NCBI RefSeq assembly: GCF_003667345.1 | Contig: NZ_RCWF01000001.1 | Location: 186,001-250,000, forward strand | Length of the DNA: 64,000 bases | Source of the DNA: Poseidonibacter antarcticus | GTDB taxonomy: Bacteria > Campylobacterota > Campylobacteria > Campylobacterales > Arcobacteraceae | Direction: 5' to 3' | Shown here: one piece after another, positions 53,900 to 62,953 of the stretch | Numbering within the stretch: position 1 is the first letter of the stretch | Layout of the letters: each line of letters begins with the position of its first letter | The notes under the pieces: generated by a model | What the model saw: only the letters and a program-made list of their open reading frames with translations | Database searches by the model: none | What the model was told of the DNA's origin: nothing | Translations under genes and position numbers: made by a program

Positions 53900-54244
53900 T
53901 TATTTTAGTTTACCAAATATTTTATATTTTTCCCAATATATATCTAAAGCTTTATACAACTTTTTGTCACTAAGTGTAGTTTTTTTCTTAATACCAAATC
54001 TTTTTATAAAAGCTTCAGGCATTATTGTCATATCTTTACTTGGCTTTTTCAAATATCTAAACATAGATTCTTTTACTCTATCTTCACTGCTATATTTCAA
54101 TAAATATCTATAAAAATATTTATCAATTGAAACAGGAAGTTTTCTATGGCATTTTATACAATTATTCTCATATACAGTTTTTTTAGTTTTTGCAGCATTT
54201 AAAAAAGAGACCAAAAGAACTAATGTTAATATTAATTTCACCAT
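53900..54244 (-). CDS. Small monohaem c-type cytochrome-like protein
   Basis: 114 residues. Signal peptide (1-17), one CIKCH haem site (about 31-35), and a probable axial Met in TIMPEAF. It is at the end of the DUF1104-regulator-kinase-cytochrome operon, overlapping the kinase by 7 bases. This link suggests that the two-component system senses or controls a periplasmic redox process. Otherwise not recognised. Confidence 0.75.
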   Translation of the reverse strand: MVKLILTLVLLVSFLNAAKTKKTVYENNCIKCHRKLPVSIDKYFYRYLLKYSSEDRVKESMFRYLKKPSKDMTIMPEAFIKRFGIKKKTTLSDKKLYKALDIYWEKYKIFGKLK

Positions 54245-55425
54245 TTCACCTCTATTTTAGTTCCTTTATCAATTTCTGATTTTACATCAATTTCTAAGTT
54301 ATACTCTTTTGCTATCAAAGATACAATATTAAGTCCTATACCAAAGCCTCCTACACTATTGTCAAAGCGTGAGTATCTTTCAAATAAGTTTGATAAGTTT
54401 TCTTTGTTCATTCCTTTTCCTGTATCTTCTATACTAAAATTATTCTCATTTAAACAAATGGTTATACTCCCAGCTATCTTATTATATTTAATTGCATTTG
54501 AAATTAAATTATCTATTAATTTTGATATTTTCTTAGCATCACAATTTAAATATATATTATTTTCTAAGTTAAGAATAAAATTTATCTTTTTGATGGTTGC
54601 TAAACTTTTAAAATATTCTACCCTTTGCTTTAAAATATTTGTCAAATTTAATTCTTCATTTTGTGAAATTATTTTATTATCCAAAGTAAGAAATGTTAAA
54701 TCTTCATAAATATTAGAAATTGTTTTAGCTCCAATATCAATACGATTAATCTTTCTAGCCAACTTCTCATCTAATGTATCTTTATCAATCATTTCTATAT
54801 TTGTAATAATTGCAGAAATTGGTGTATTTAATTCATGAGTAGTATCTTTTATAAATCTATCTAATAAATGAAGTGCATCACGCATTGGTTTTAAAAATAA
54901 TTTTGAGATAAAATAACCAATCATAAACATAAAACTAAAGGCAATTAAAGAATAAGTAATAATATCTTTTTTAACTTTTATAAACCATACATTATCATCT
55001 GGAACTTCAATAATTACATATTTTGATCCTAAATAATAAGATTCTGGCTCTTTAATAAAATGAATCATTTCATTTGAAATATAAGCAACTTTTTCAAAAT
55101 TTACTGCTTTAGATTTTAAAGTAGAAAATATTAATTTTTTATCGCTATCAAAAATAGCAGAATTGAACTTTTCATCTCTAGGATAATATTTATATTTATC
55201 AAAATTTACATGTAAATCTTTTAATTTAAAAATTAAATCATTTGAATACTCTTGAAGTGCATCTCGTTTTTCTTGTAGCATTAAATCTTTTTGGAATTGA
55301 TAATAAGTAAAAGAAATACCACCAATTATTACAAGAACTAGAAAAGAATATAAAAGACTAAATCCGAGAAGAGTTCTAGCCTCGCTCTTGGTTAAATCGA
55401 TATCCAAGCTTTTTAAGACTAACAA
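54238..55425 (-). CDS. Sensor histidine kinase
   Basis: 395 residues: membrane helix (about 22-45), periplasmic sensor (50-150), second helix (about 155-176), HisKA with His in TTHELNTPISA, and HATPase with NLISNAIKYN, DTGKGM and GGFGIGLNI. The start is unsure: the frame is open from TTG 55425, within the regulator gene; TTG 55407 is another choice. Expected to phosphorylate the regulator encoded just upstream. Its stop overlaps the cytochrome gene start. Confidence 0.93.
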   Translation of the reverse strand: MLVLKSLDIDLTKSEARTLLGFSLLYSFLVLVIIGGISFTYYQFQKDLMLQEKRDALQEYSNDLIFKLKDLHVNFDKYKYYPRDEKFNSAIFDSDKKLIFSTLKSKAVNFEKVAYISNEMIHFIKEPESYYLGSKYVIIEVPDDNVWFIKVKKDIITYSLIAFSFMFMIGYFISKLFLKPMRDALHLLDRFIKDTTHELNTPISAIITNIEMIDKDTLDEKLARKINRIDIGAKTISNIYEDLTFLTLDNKIISQNEELNLTNILKQRVEYFKSLATIKKINFILNLENNIYLNCDAKKISKLIDNLISNAIKYNKIAGSITICLNENNFSIEDTGKGMNKENLSNLFERYSRFDNSVGGFGIGLNIVSLIAKEYNLEIDVKSEIDKGTKIEVKW

Positions 55426-56050
55426 TTTTTTCTTTTCCTAATACTTTTCTAAGATTTTTAATATATGTTCTTAATGAATTGTCACTATACTCTTCATCAT
55501 ATTCCCAAACATAATCATAAATTCTATCATGAACTAAAAGTTCATTTGGATTTTGTAAAAAAAACTTTAAAAGTTTCAACTCTTTAAAATTGAGTTTAAC
55601 AACTTCACCATTACAAAGTAGTTCATTTGATTTAGAATCAAAAGTAATATTTTTATCAATTACTATTAGTTTATTTTTTACAGAAAATTCTCTTTTGATT
55701 ATTGTTTGGACTCTAATTAAAAGTTCTTTTAATGCAAAAGGTTTTCTAATATAATCATCACAACCGCTTTCAAACCCTTTTTCTAAAGAATCCATTGAGT
55801 TTAATGATGTAATATAAATAGCAGGAGTTGTGTTACCTTCATTTCTAATAGTTTTTAAAACTTCAAAACCATTTATTTTAGGAACATTTACATCTAAAAG
55901 CAATAAATCAAAACTATTTTCATAAATAGCAGAAAGAGCATCTTCTCCATCATAAACTGAAACTACTTCATAACCTTCATCTTCAAAATATTCAACAACA
56001 GTTTCATTTAAAGTAAGATCATCTTCTAGTAATAATAATTTTGTTTTCAT
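55376..56050 (-). CDS. OmpR-family response regulator
   Basis: 224 residues. Receiver intact: LLLEDDL (acidic pair), phospho-Asp in LLLLDVNVP, Thr in YITSLNS, Lys in YIRKPF. The winged-helix output domain ends LKKLGYRFNQ. It overlaps the DUF1104 gene by one base and the kinase gene by up to 50, so the three form one transcript. The 10-bp direct repeats in the divergent promoter region (56404-56433) are a possible binding site for autoregulation. Confidence 0.94.
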   Translation of the reverse strand: MKTKLLLLEDDLTLNETVVEYFEDEGYEVVSVYDGEDALSAIYENSFDLLLLDVNVPKINGFEVLKTIRNEGNTTPAIYITSLNSMDSLEKGFESGCDDYIRKPFALKELLIRVQTIIKREFSVKNKLIVIDKNITFDSKSNELLCNGEVVKLNFKELKLLKFFLQNPNELLVHDRIYDYVWEYDEEYSDNSLRTYIKNLRKVLGKEKIVSLKKLGYRFNQERG

Positions 56051-56268
56051 TATTTATTTAACTTTTGTAAATTGTTTTCATAAGTAGTTTTCTCTTTCTC
56101 ACTCATTGTTGATGTCCTAGAATTCAACTCTTGAACAAACTGTTTTTTATTTTCATCTTTTACATAGCCCATTATTGCAATTAATTCTTGTGTACTCATT
56201 TCTGAATAATCCACTTTTGCAAAAGCGAAACTAATCATAAGAAAAAATAATATAAAAATCTTTTTCAT
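56050..56268 (-). CDS. DUF1104 periplasmic protein
   Basis: 72 residues from the ATG at 56268 (an in-frame GTG at 56277 is less likely, as the signal peptide begins MKKIF). A Sec signal (FILFFLMISFAFA) is followed by DYSEMSTQELIAIMG, typical of the DUF1104 family found in Campylobacterota, often beside a two-component system as here. A role as a periplasmic target or sensor partner is likely but unproven. No strong ribosome site is visible before either start. Confidence 0.82.
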   Translation of the reverse strand: MKKIFILFFLMISFAFAKVDYSEMSTQELIAIMGYVKDENKKQFVQELNSRTSTMSEKEKTTYENNLQKLNK

Positions 56269-56403
56269 TACCCGCACTTTTTTTATTTTATTATTATTAT
56301 AACATAATAACTGTGGAATAATTGTTTAATCCCAAGTGTAGCAAAAATAGCATTTTTTTAACAAAAAAATAGCGTTCTCATAGCATTACAATAATATAGA
56401 ATT

Positions 56404-56433
56404 TTTTTTACTGTTTTTTACTGTTTTTTTCAC
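56404..56433. promoter_or_regulatory. 10-bp direct repeats in divergent promoter region
   Basis: TTTTTTACTG (56404-56413), TTTTTTACTG (56414-56423) and a variant TTTTTTTCAC (56424-56433) are in tandem, one helical turn apart. The AAAAATAGC motif also recurs just before (near 56344 and 56366). They lie between the divergent DUF1104 operon and the gene at 56517. OmpR-family regulators bind such direct repeats, so the regulator at 55376-56050 is a candidate. Confidence 0.45.
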
Positions 56434-56516
56434 TTCTTTAATGAAATAGTAAATAAAAAACCTTAGCTATTATGTATAATATATGTAACAAAGCTAGCAG
56501 AAAGTTGGAATTATTT

Positions 56517-57287
56517 ATGACACAATTAGGAAAAGTATTCAATAAAATACCATATTTAGTAAGAGATATAGATAACCCTTATAAAGATATAACATATATT
56601 GAAAATATTATAAACATCTTATTCGAACAATATAATATAAACATAGAAAATTTAGTAAATATTTTTTCAAATAATAGAGACAATTTATTACATTTTCATA
56701 TAGTAATAAAAACAAATATGTCTAAAGAAAATCTTTCCTTTAAATATAAAAAAGAAGATATAGAATTTACTTTTGAAGAATACAAAGAATCAAAAACAAA
56801 AACAAAATATATTAACTCTTTTATGTTTATTGAAACATTCAAACATTTGAATGAAAATAGTTTAGTTACTGTATTTGATGAAATGATTGGATGTAATGGT
56901 AAAAAACTATTTATTTCAGTTCCCAAGGAAAATTTAAAACTATTTCAACCAAGTTCAAAACACTATTATTATAGAAATATTTTAATTCTTAAAAAAGATG
57001 TAATCTGTGATATAGCAGATTCATTTAATATAAATACAAATGAATTATATGATAATTTGCACCCAAATATAATAAAACAAGTTTGTAAAGATTTACATCT
57101 TACCTATAAAAAATTATCTTTTGAGTTAGGTTACAAACCTGATACTATCAATAAAGCAGCATCAACAGGAAAAATAAGTGAACAATTAAATAAGGCAATT
57201 GAACTTTATTTAGAGAATTTAAGATTAAAAGAAGAACTCAAAGATTTTGATCTTATAAAACAAGCACTTCAGAATGTTGTAGTTTAA
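56517..57287 (+). CDS. Hypothetical protein with C-terminal helix-turn-helix-like region
   Basis: 256 residues from ATG 56517 (the frame opens at ATG 56472, but no ribosome site is seen there; neither start is strong). The N-terminal 170 residues are not recognised. The C-terminal region, CKDLHLTYKKLSFELGY then KPDTINKAASTGKISEQL, resembles an XRE-type helix-turn-helix followed by a coiled coil. It is divergent from the DUF1104 operon, with repeats between. A transcription regulator is possible. Confidence 0.6.
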   Translation: MTQLGKVFNKIPYLVRDIDNPYKDITYIENIINILFEQYNINIENLVNIFSNNRDNLLHFHIVIKTNMSKENLSFKYKKEDIEFTFEEYKESKTKTKYINSFMFIETFKHLNENSLVTVFDEMIGCNGKKLFISVPKENLKLFQPSSKHYYYRNILILKKDVICDIADSFNINTNELYDNLHPNIIKQVCKDLHLTYKKLSFELGYKPDTINKAASTGKISEQLNKAIELYLENLRLKEELKDFDLIKQALQNVVV

Positions 57288-57337
57288 GGTTTTATAAATA
57301 TAATTTTACTACAATCAAACAAAAAAAAAGAGTTTGA

Positions 57338-57637
57338 ATGTTTAAAAACCTACTACTATTAACAACTGCTGCTGTACTTTTTACAGGATGTTTTGGTGAT
57401 CCAAAAGAAGAAAAATGGAATTCTTTTATCTATCCAGATAAAAATAATAATAAAAGAAGTCTTAAAAGTCCAATGACTTTCAAAAGCCTACAAGAATGTC
57501 AACAAGAATCAGAAAAACAACTACAAAAATTAAATATCGTAGATGTTGGAACTTATAAATGTGGTCTTAATTGTAGCTTTCATGAAGGCATGAAACTTGA
57601 AGTTTGTGAAAAAATGTTAGCAGCTCCAATAAAATAG
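57338..57637 (+). CDS. Small lipoprotein, 99 aa
   Basis: Signal with the lipobox TGC (FTGCFGD at 15-21). The mature protein is soluble, with further Cys residues (QECQQ, TYKCGLNC, EVCEKM) that could form two disulfides. No known family. AAAAAAGAGTTTGA precedes the ATG. Confidence 0.7.
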   Translation: MFKNLLLLTTAAVLFTGCFGDPKEEKWNSFIYPDKNNNKRSLKSPMTFKSLQECQQESEKQLQKLNIVDVGTYKCGLNCSFHEGMKLEVCEKMLAAPIK

Positions 57638-57721
57638 ATTTTGTAAGTATAAAAAATAATTTAAATAGTTTTTTATTTATTTTATGTTATAAATCTATTC
57701 AATATAAAAATAGGAATATAC

Positions 57722-58378
57722 ATGAAAGAATTAAAGTACTTAAATATATTATATATATCAAATAATTTCACACAAGATATTGCTATAAACTACTTGAATA
57801 TGAGTGCTAAAGAGTTTTATATTTCATATAATTTAGATGAAGCGTCAGATATTTTAAATGATAAAAAAATTGATATTATATTTTCAGAATATAATATCAC
57901 TGAATATTTTAAAGACATTAGAAATAAAAATAAAAAAGTTCAAATTATTATTGCTACGGATTTAATAGAAGATTCACATTTAATTAATGGAATACATTTA
58001 GAACTTGTTAAGTATTTGCAAATACCTATAACAAGGGAAGATTTAATTTTCTCATTAAAAGATTGTGTGCATTTACATGATTCAAATAAATCAAATATAT
58101 TAGATTTAAAAAATAATTATGTTTACGATTATTATAATCAGGTTTTATTAAAAGATGAAAAAATTGTTTTATTATCAAAAAAAGAAAATGACTTTTTTAA
58201 ACTTATGATAAAAAAAATGAACAATACAGTTTCATATGAAGAAATTGATAAAAGCATTTGGGAAGGTTCAATGACTCAAGATGCATTAAGATCTGTCGTA
58301 AAAGAACTAAGAAAAAAAACATATAAAGAATTAATAAAAAATATCTCAGGTATTGGCTATAGATTTAATTTAATTTAA
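57722..58378 (+). CDS. OmpR-like regulator with degenerate receiver
   Basis: 218 residues. The first half has the receiver fold, but the phosphorylation site reads DIIFSEYN: Glu56 takes the place of the Asp. The acidic pair is absent (LYISNN where VEDD is usual) and the conserved Lys is Gln (YLQIPI). The C-terminal winged helix is sound (LLSKKENDFFKLM, YEEIDKSIW, VVKELRKK, GIGYRFN). I infer a phosphorylation-independent, perhaps constitutively folded regulator. It lies 45 bases before an ABC exporter gene, its likely target. Confidence 0.8.
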   Translation: MKELKYLNILYISNNFTQDIAINYLNMSAKEFYISYNLDEASDILNDKKIDIIFSEYNITEYFKDIRNKNKKVQIIIATDLIEDSHLINGIHLELVKYLQIPITREDLIFSLKDCVHLHDSNKSNILDLKNNYVYDYYNQVLLKDEKIVLLSKKENDFFKLMIKKMNNTVSYEEIDKSIWEGSMTQDALRSVVKELRKKTYKELIKNISGIGYRFNLI

Positions 58379-58423
58379 GTTATTTATAGTAAAACTTAAC
58401 TTATTAAATTAAGAAAGACAACT

Positions 58424-60196
58424 ATGAACAATCACATATCATTTAAATATATTTTTAAACTTCTACTAGACAATAAAAAACACTTAATTATTGGTCAAAT
58501 AATTACATTTATTGCTATTTTAATAAGTATTCCAATACCTTTAATGTTACCTATTTTAGTGGATGAAGTATTACTAAAAAAACCTGCTTTTTTTGTAAAT
58601 ACCATAAATGACACTTTTGGTGTAGGAAATGCATTTTATTATATTGCTATTGTAACTCTTGTCGTAATTTTTTTACGATTAATGCATTTCATTTTTACAG
58701 TTGCTATTACAAAAATCTTCACTTATATTTCAAAATATGTTACTTATAAATTAAGGGTAAAAATATTAACTCACTTAAAATTAGTAAATATGAATGAATA
58801 TGAAAGCCTAGGATCTGGTGCTATTTCATCAAATCTTGTAACAGATATAAATACGCTTGATACTTTTATCATTTCAATAGCAAGTAAATTTGTTGCTTCT
58901 GTGTTAACACTAATTGCAGTTGCAATTGTAATAATTGCAATTGACCCAATATTAGGAATGATGATTTTATTTATTCAACCTATTATAATGGTTCTTTCAA
59001 AAAAAATATCTAAAAAAACTGGTAATTTGAAGAAACAAGAAAACCAAGCAATTGAAGAATTTCAAGATAATGTAGGAGAAACATTAGATTTATTTGGGCA
59101 AATAAAAGCTAGTAACAAAGAAGAATATTTTTTTAATAAAGCAATTAAAAAAGCAAAAAATATTCAAATAACATCAAATGAATATAACTATAAAAGTGTT
59201 GCTTATGAAAGATTCTCCTTTACAATATTCTTAATTGCTTTTGAAATATTTAGATCATCTGGACTTATTTTAGTTGAGTATAATAGTTTATCAATTGGTA
59301 TGATGTTTGCAATGTTTGGTTATATTTGGTTTATTATGACACCTGTTCAAGATATATTATCAATACAATACTCATACGCAAGTGCAAATGCCGCAATTAA
59401 TAGAATAAATAAAATTCTAGATTTAGATATAGAGAAAAATGGAAAAGAAATACTTTGTGTAAAAGAAAAAAAGGTAAATATTTCAATAAAAGATTTAACA
59501 TTTTCATACAATGGAGAAAAAAATATATTAAAAAATATCTCATTAGATATAAAAAGTGGTGATAAAGTAGCACTAATTGGAGCAAGTGGTAGTGGGAAAA
59601 CAACTTTAGCTCAAATAATATCAGCTTTTTATTCAAAAAATAGTGGTGATATTTTATATAACAATATAAGTATTGATAAATTAAATAGACAAAGTCTAAG
59701 AGAAAATATCTTTTTAGTACTTCAAATGCCAATACTTTTTAATAATACACTAAGATTTAATATCACAATGGGAAATGAAAATATAGATGATAAACAAATA
59801 TTTGATGCACTAAAAATTGCTCAATTAGATGATGTTGTATTAAAAATGACTCAAGGACTAGACACAATAGTAGGACGCCATGGAATTAGATTAAGTGGAG
59901 GTCAAAGACAAAGACTATCAATTGCTCGAATGATTATAGCCAACCCAAGTGTTGTTATCTTTGATGAATCAACATCTGCACTTGACGTACATACAGAAGC
60001 AAAACTCTTTATAGCTTTAGAAAAGTTTCTAAAAAACAAAACTGTAATAACAATAGCACACAGATTAAGTACAGTTAAAAATGCTAATATGATTTATGTT
60101 TTAGAAGAAGGTACAATTGTACAAAGAGGTAATCATAAAGAATTAGAAGAAAAAGAAGGGCATTATTTAGAGTTTGTTAGAAATCAATTGATTTAA
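58424..60196 (+). CDS. ABC transporter, fused permease and ATPase (exporter type)
   Basis: 590 residues: six membrane helices (about 20-310), then the ATPase with Walker A GASGSGKTTLA, LSGGQRQRLSIARMI signature, Walker B VVIFDESTSALD and the His switch in ITIAHRLS. This is the MsbA/multidrug half-transporter plan that works as a dimer. The Q-loop (VLQMPILFNNTL) is present. Probably regulated by the preceding gene; the substrate (lipid, peptide or drug) is unknown. Monocistronic or with 57722. Confidence 0.93.
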   Translation: MNNHISFKYIFKLLLDNKKHLIIGQIITFIAILISIPIPLMLPILVDEVLLKKPAFFVNTINDTFGVGNAFYYIAIVTLVVIFLRLMHFIFTVAITKIFTYISKYVTYKLRVKILTHLKLVNMNEYESLGSGAISSNLVTDINTLDTFIISIASKFVASVLTLIAVAIVIIAIDPILGMMILFIQPIIMVLSKKISKKTGNLKKQENQAIEEFQDNVGETLDLFGQIKASNKEEYFFNKAIKKAKNIQITSNEYNYKSVAYERFSFTIFLIAFEIFRSSGLILVEYNSLSIGMMFAMFGYIWFIMTPVQDILSIQYSYASANAAINRINKILDLDIEKNGKEILCVKEKKVNISIKDLTFSYNGEKNILKNISLDIKSGDKVALIGASGSGKTTLAQIISAFYSKNSGDILYNNISIDKLNRQSLRENIFLVLQMPILFNNTLRFNITMGNENIDDKQIFDALKIAQLDDVVLKMTQGLDTIVGRHGIRLSGGQRQRLSIARMIIANPSVVIFDESTSALDVHTEAKLFIALEKFLKNKTVITIAHRLSTVKNANMIYVLEEGTIVQRGNHKELEEKEGHYLEFVRNQLI

Positions 60197-60282
60197 ATCA
60201 TTAATTATTGCAAAATCAAATATTTTTAATATACTTTAAAAGAAAATGCTAATATCATACAAATTTAAAATCGGAGTATTAA

Positions 60283-60495
60283 ATGTTTAAACATCTTAAC
60301 AATGAAATAAATCTTATATGTCCTAGATGCGAGAGTACTAATATTTATATTGGACAAAATATGGAAATTGATCCTAAAAAAACAGTGCGATGTAACGATT
60401 GTCATTATTCAGATTTATCTTATAAATTCACTAATGAATATAAAATAGATAATAGTAAAGATAAAAAAAGTAATAAGCACACTTACGTAGAATAA
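60283..60495 (+). CDS. Small zinc-ribbon protein, 70 aa
   Basis: Two CxxC pairs, CPRCESTN (14-21) and CNDCHYSD (about 37-44), with 19 residues between make a zinc ribbon. The C-terminal third is polar and lysine-rich. Similar small proteins may bind nucleic acid or act as chaperone-like adaptors. No partner is near. TCGGAGTATTAA precedes the ATG. Confidence 0.7.
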   Translation: MFKHLNNEINLICPRCESTNIYIGQNMEIDPKKTVRCNDCHYSDLSYKFTNEYKIDNSKDKKSNKHTYVE

Positions 60496-60539
60496 AACTA
60501 ATATTTAATTTAGACACTATAAAATAAACAATGCAAATC

Positions 60540-60588
60540 CACCAATTGTATATTTTTCCATAATTTCACTGAAAAATATACAAAGGTG
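60540..60588. repeat. Long perfect hairpin between convergent genes
   Basis: TTGTATATTTTTC (60546-60558) and GAAAAATATACAA (60571-60583) are exact complements; CACC (60540-60543) and GGTG (60585-60588) extend the stem past a small bulge. The 12-base loop and A/T runs suggest a bidirectional terminator for the zinc-ribbon and crotonase genes, but a mobile-element remnant is not ruled out. Confidence 0.6.
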
Positions 60589-60605
60589 AAGTGGCAAATT
60601 TACAT

Positions 60606-61385
60606 TTATTTATTTTTAAAAATTGCTTTTCTTTTTTCAATAAAAGCATTCATACCTTCATTTTTATCTTCTAGAGAAAAAGTTGAATAAAAAGATTTCC
60701 TTTCACTTTTTAAACCTACTTGTAAACTTGATTCATAAGAGTTATCTATTGATTCTTTTATAAGTTTTACAATAGGTTGGCTCATTAAAGCGATATTTGT
60801 AGCAATTTGGATTGCATCATCAATTACATTGCCTTCTTCACTTATTTTTGCAACAAGTCCATAATCTCTAGCTTCTTGTGCATCTATCATTTCTCCTGTC
60901 AAACACATAAGCATAGCTTTTGATTTTCCAACTGCTCTTGTTAATCTCTGTGTTCCACCAATACCTGGCATTGTTCCAATTTTAACTTCAGGTTGACCAA
61001 ACTTTGCAGTTTCATCACAAATAACAATATCACATAAAAGAGATAGTTCACATCCTCCACCAAGTGCAACACCGCAAACTGCTGCAATTATTGGTTTTGA
61101 ATGATTTTCTAATCCTTTCCATTCTTTTGTAATAAATTCATTGTTATAAGCACTTGCAAAATCCAATGTAACTAGTTCTTTAATATCTGCACCAGCTGCA
61201 AATACTTTATTTCCACCTGTTAAAACAATTGCACCAATTTTTTTATCTTCTTCAAACTTTTTAATTGCATTAGAAACTTCAATTATCAAAGAAGATGATA
61301 AAGCATTCCATTCTTTAGGTCTATTTAAAGTAATTACTCCAACACAATTATTTTTTTCTTCTACTAAAATATATTTGTACTCCAT
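60606..61385 (-). CDS. Enoyl-CoA hydratase/isomerase (crotonase), possibly acryloyl-CoA hydratase (AcuK-like)
   Basis: 259 residues of the crotonase fold. The oxyanion region is FAAGADIKEL (62-71), and both hydratase glutamates are present: Glu113 in GGGCELSLL and Glu133 in GQPEVKIG. It is directly downstream of the DddY gene by 27 bases on the same strand. DMSP cleavage yields acrylate; in several bacteria it is turned to 3-hydroxypropionate by a crotonase-family hydratase (AcuK), which makes this the likely function. A fatty-acid or butyryl-CoA-pathway hydratase cannot be excluded from sequence alone. Confidence 0.9.
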   Translation of the reverse strand: MEYKYILVEEKNNCVGVITLNRPKEWNALSSSLIIEVSNAIKKFEEDKKIGAIVLTGGNKVFAAGADIKELVTLDFASAYNNEFITKEWKGLENHSKPIIAAVCGVALGGGCELSLLCDIVICDETAKFGQPEVKIGTMPGIGGTQRLTRAVGKSKAMLMCLTGEMIDAQEARDYGLVAKISEEGNVIDDAIQIATNIALMSQPIVKLIKESIDNSYESSLQVGLKSERKSFYSTFSLEDKNEGMNAFIEKRKAIFKNK

Positions 61386-61412
61386 TGTCTTCTCCTATAA
61401 TTTAAAAATATA

Positions 61413-62687
61413 TTACCATTTTGTATGTGTTAAATCACATTGAATCATTTCACCTCTATTTGCAGGAGTTCCTGGTTTATTAGCTGATTCACATAGTAAT
61501 GTTGTTCCATAGTCGTTTCTTTTGTCATGAGCATTACTTCTTGCCCAAACTGATACAATCGCTCTTTCTTCAGGTTTTGCTTCACAATTACCATCTATTT
61601 CAAATGCATGTATAGTATTTTCATGAAAGTACATTAATGGATCTTTTACATATGTACTATCATTCCACATTTTATCTTCATTTTTTTGTGATGAGTCAAA
61701 TTGTACTCTTCTCATTTTTGATGTTTCTTTAACTGTTTTTAATAAATGGGAATCTTCTTTTATTGCAAAACTTTTGAATTGTTTTGTACAAGCAGGAACT
61801 CTCATATTATAATATATTTCAGAAATAGCATGATTATGATATGGATAAAAAGTATCAACTGACTGTACTGTCATACCAACTTCTGCACCAACTTTTTCAC
61901 CATTAATCTCATCAACTCGTAATAATCCCCAATGTCCAAATATTTCAGCATATGCATATCCTCCACGAATATTAGTAAAGTTTTTATCATTACGTTTACT
62001 CTCTTGTGCATACATTGGATACCATCCAGCAGCTGCCCATAAGTTTGGTAATGCATTTGCACTTATATCATAGGGAAATACTAATGGCATTTTTACTTCA
62101 TCTCCTGTTACCATTTTATAAAAATTATCAGAGAATGTTTGTCCTAATTTTTTTACTTCTACATTTGTAACATCTTTATCAAAGAATTCTTTAAATGTTT
62201 TTCTTTTTAACCATTGAGCAACAGGTGATTTTTCTTCAATCTCTTTTCCTGGACTATAAATCCAATCAACATCTTCTCTTGCACTAAAACACACTTTAGC
62301 TTTATCTGGATTGTTTATTACTTGATAAATATTTTTTACCATATTTTTCATATCTCGTCTATCCATGATACACATTTTTTTAACACCATTTGTAGAATCA
62401 ATCATTGCTTCATCTGAATTTAAACAATCGCTTTGAGTAGGATTTGTTAATGCCTTAGCATAAGCATTTAAATAAGAAAGCGTTTCATCCCATAATATAT
62501 CCACATATTTTTGCTCATTAGCCGTATATTTAGCTGCTTTTGTTAAACATTTAAATTCCGCATTTTGAATATCATTTTTATCCAAAAAATTTGGTAGTTC
62601 ACTAGCTTGAACATTTAGCATTAAAGATAAGCCTAACAATACTGATACACCTTTTATATATTTATTTCTTAAAACTTTTTTTTTCAT
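61413..62687 (-). CDS. dddY: DMSP lyase, DddY type
   Basis: 424 residues (ATG 62687 has AAGGAG at 62693-62698 with 5-base spacing; the ATG at 62690 is too near). A signal peptide ends at about residue 28 (NVQAS), matching the periplasmic site of DddY. The cupin metal motif HxHxxxExY is complete: His284, His286, Glu290 and Tyr292 (YHNHAISEIYY), with a later His360 (NTIHAFEI). These match the zinc ligands and catalytic tyrosine of DddY. It cleaves dimethylsulfoniopropionate to dimethylsulfide and acrylate. Cys residues are plentiful. It is followed by the crotonase gene, and preceded by 263 bases without a clear gene. Confidence 0.88.
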   Translation of the reverse strand: MKKKVLRNKYIKGVSVLLGLSLMLNVQASELPNFLDKNDIQNAEFKCLTKAAKYTANEQKYVDILWDETLSYLNAYAKALTNPTQSDCLNSDEAMIDSTNGVKKMCIMDRRDMKNMVKNIYQVINNPDKAKVCFSAREDVDWIYSPGKEIEEKSPVAQWLKRKTFKEFFDKDVTNVEVKKLGQTFSDNFYKMVTGDEVKMPLVFPYDISANALPNLWAAAGWYPMYAQESKRNDKNFTNIRGGYAYAEIFGHWGLLRVDEINGEKVGAEVGMTVQSVDTFYPYHNHAISEIYYNMRVPACTKQFKSFAIKEDSHLLKTVKETSKMRRVQFDSSQKNEDKMWNDSTYVKDPLMYFHENTIHAFEIDGNCEAKPEERAIVSVWARSNAHDKRNDYGTTLLCESANKPGTPANRGEMIQCDLTHTKW

Positions 62688-62690
62688 CAT

Positions 62691-62953
62691 CTCTCCTTGA
62701 TTAAATTTGAATTAACAAAACTTTAGCTTATTCATAATATAAAAACAAGAACTTACTTAAAAGAAAGGTAGTACCTAAAAAGATACTATAGATGACTTAT
62801 CTAAAGGTTTAAAGAATACAAATTTAATCAAAAGAAGAGTCAAAAATATTGGGAAAACTTATATTAAAAGAGATTTAAAACTAATTTTGGATACCTTCCA
62901 AAAGAAGCAAAATCTTCTTATGAAAAGTATAATTAATATATAGTATTACATAG
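62691..62953. other. Gene-free stretch between dddY and cupin gene
   Basis: The plus strand from about 62781 keeps an open frame of ~50 codons (GLKNTNLIKRRVKNIGK, then LILDTFQKKQNLLM), but no start codon or ribosome site fits and the reverse strand is empty. It may be the end of a broken gene; I recognise no family. The upstream part probably holds the dddY promoter. Confidence 0.35.

Noticed and set aside
62765-62940. Possible transposase remnant upstream of dddY
   Set aside because: The open frame has no recognised motif and no inverted repeats; kept only as an unexplained stretch.
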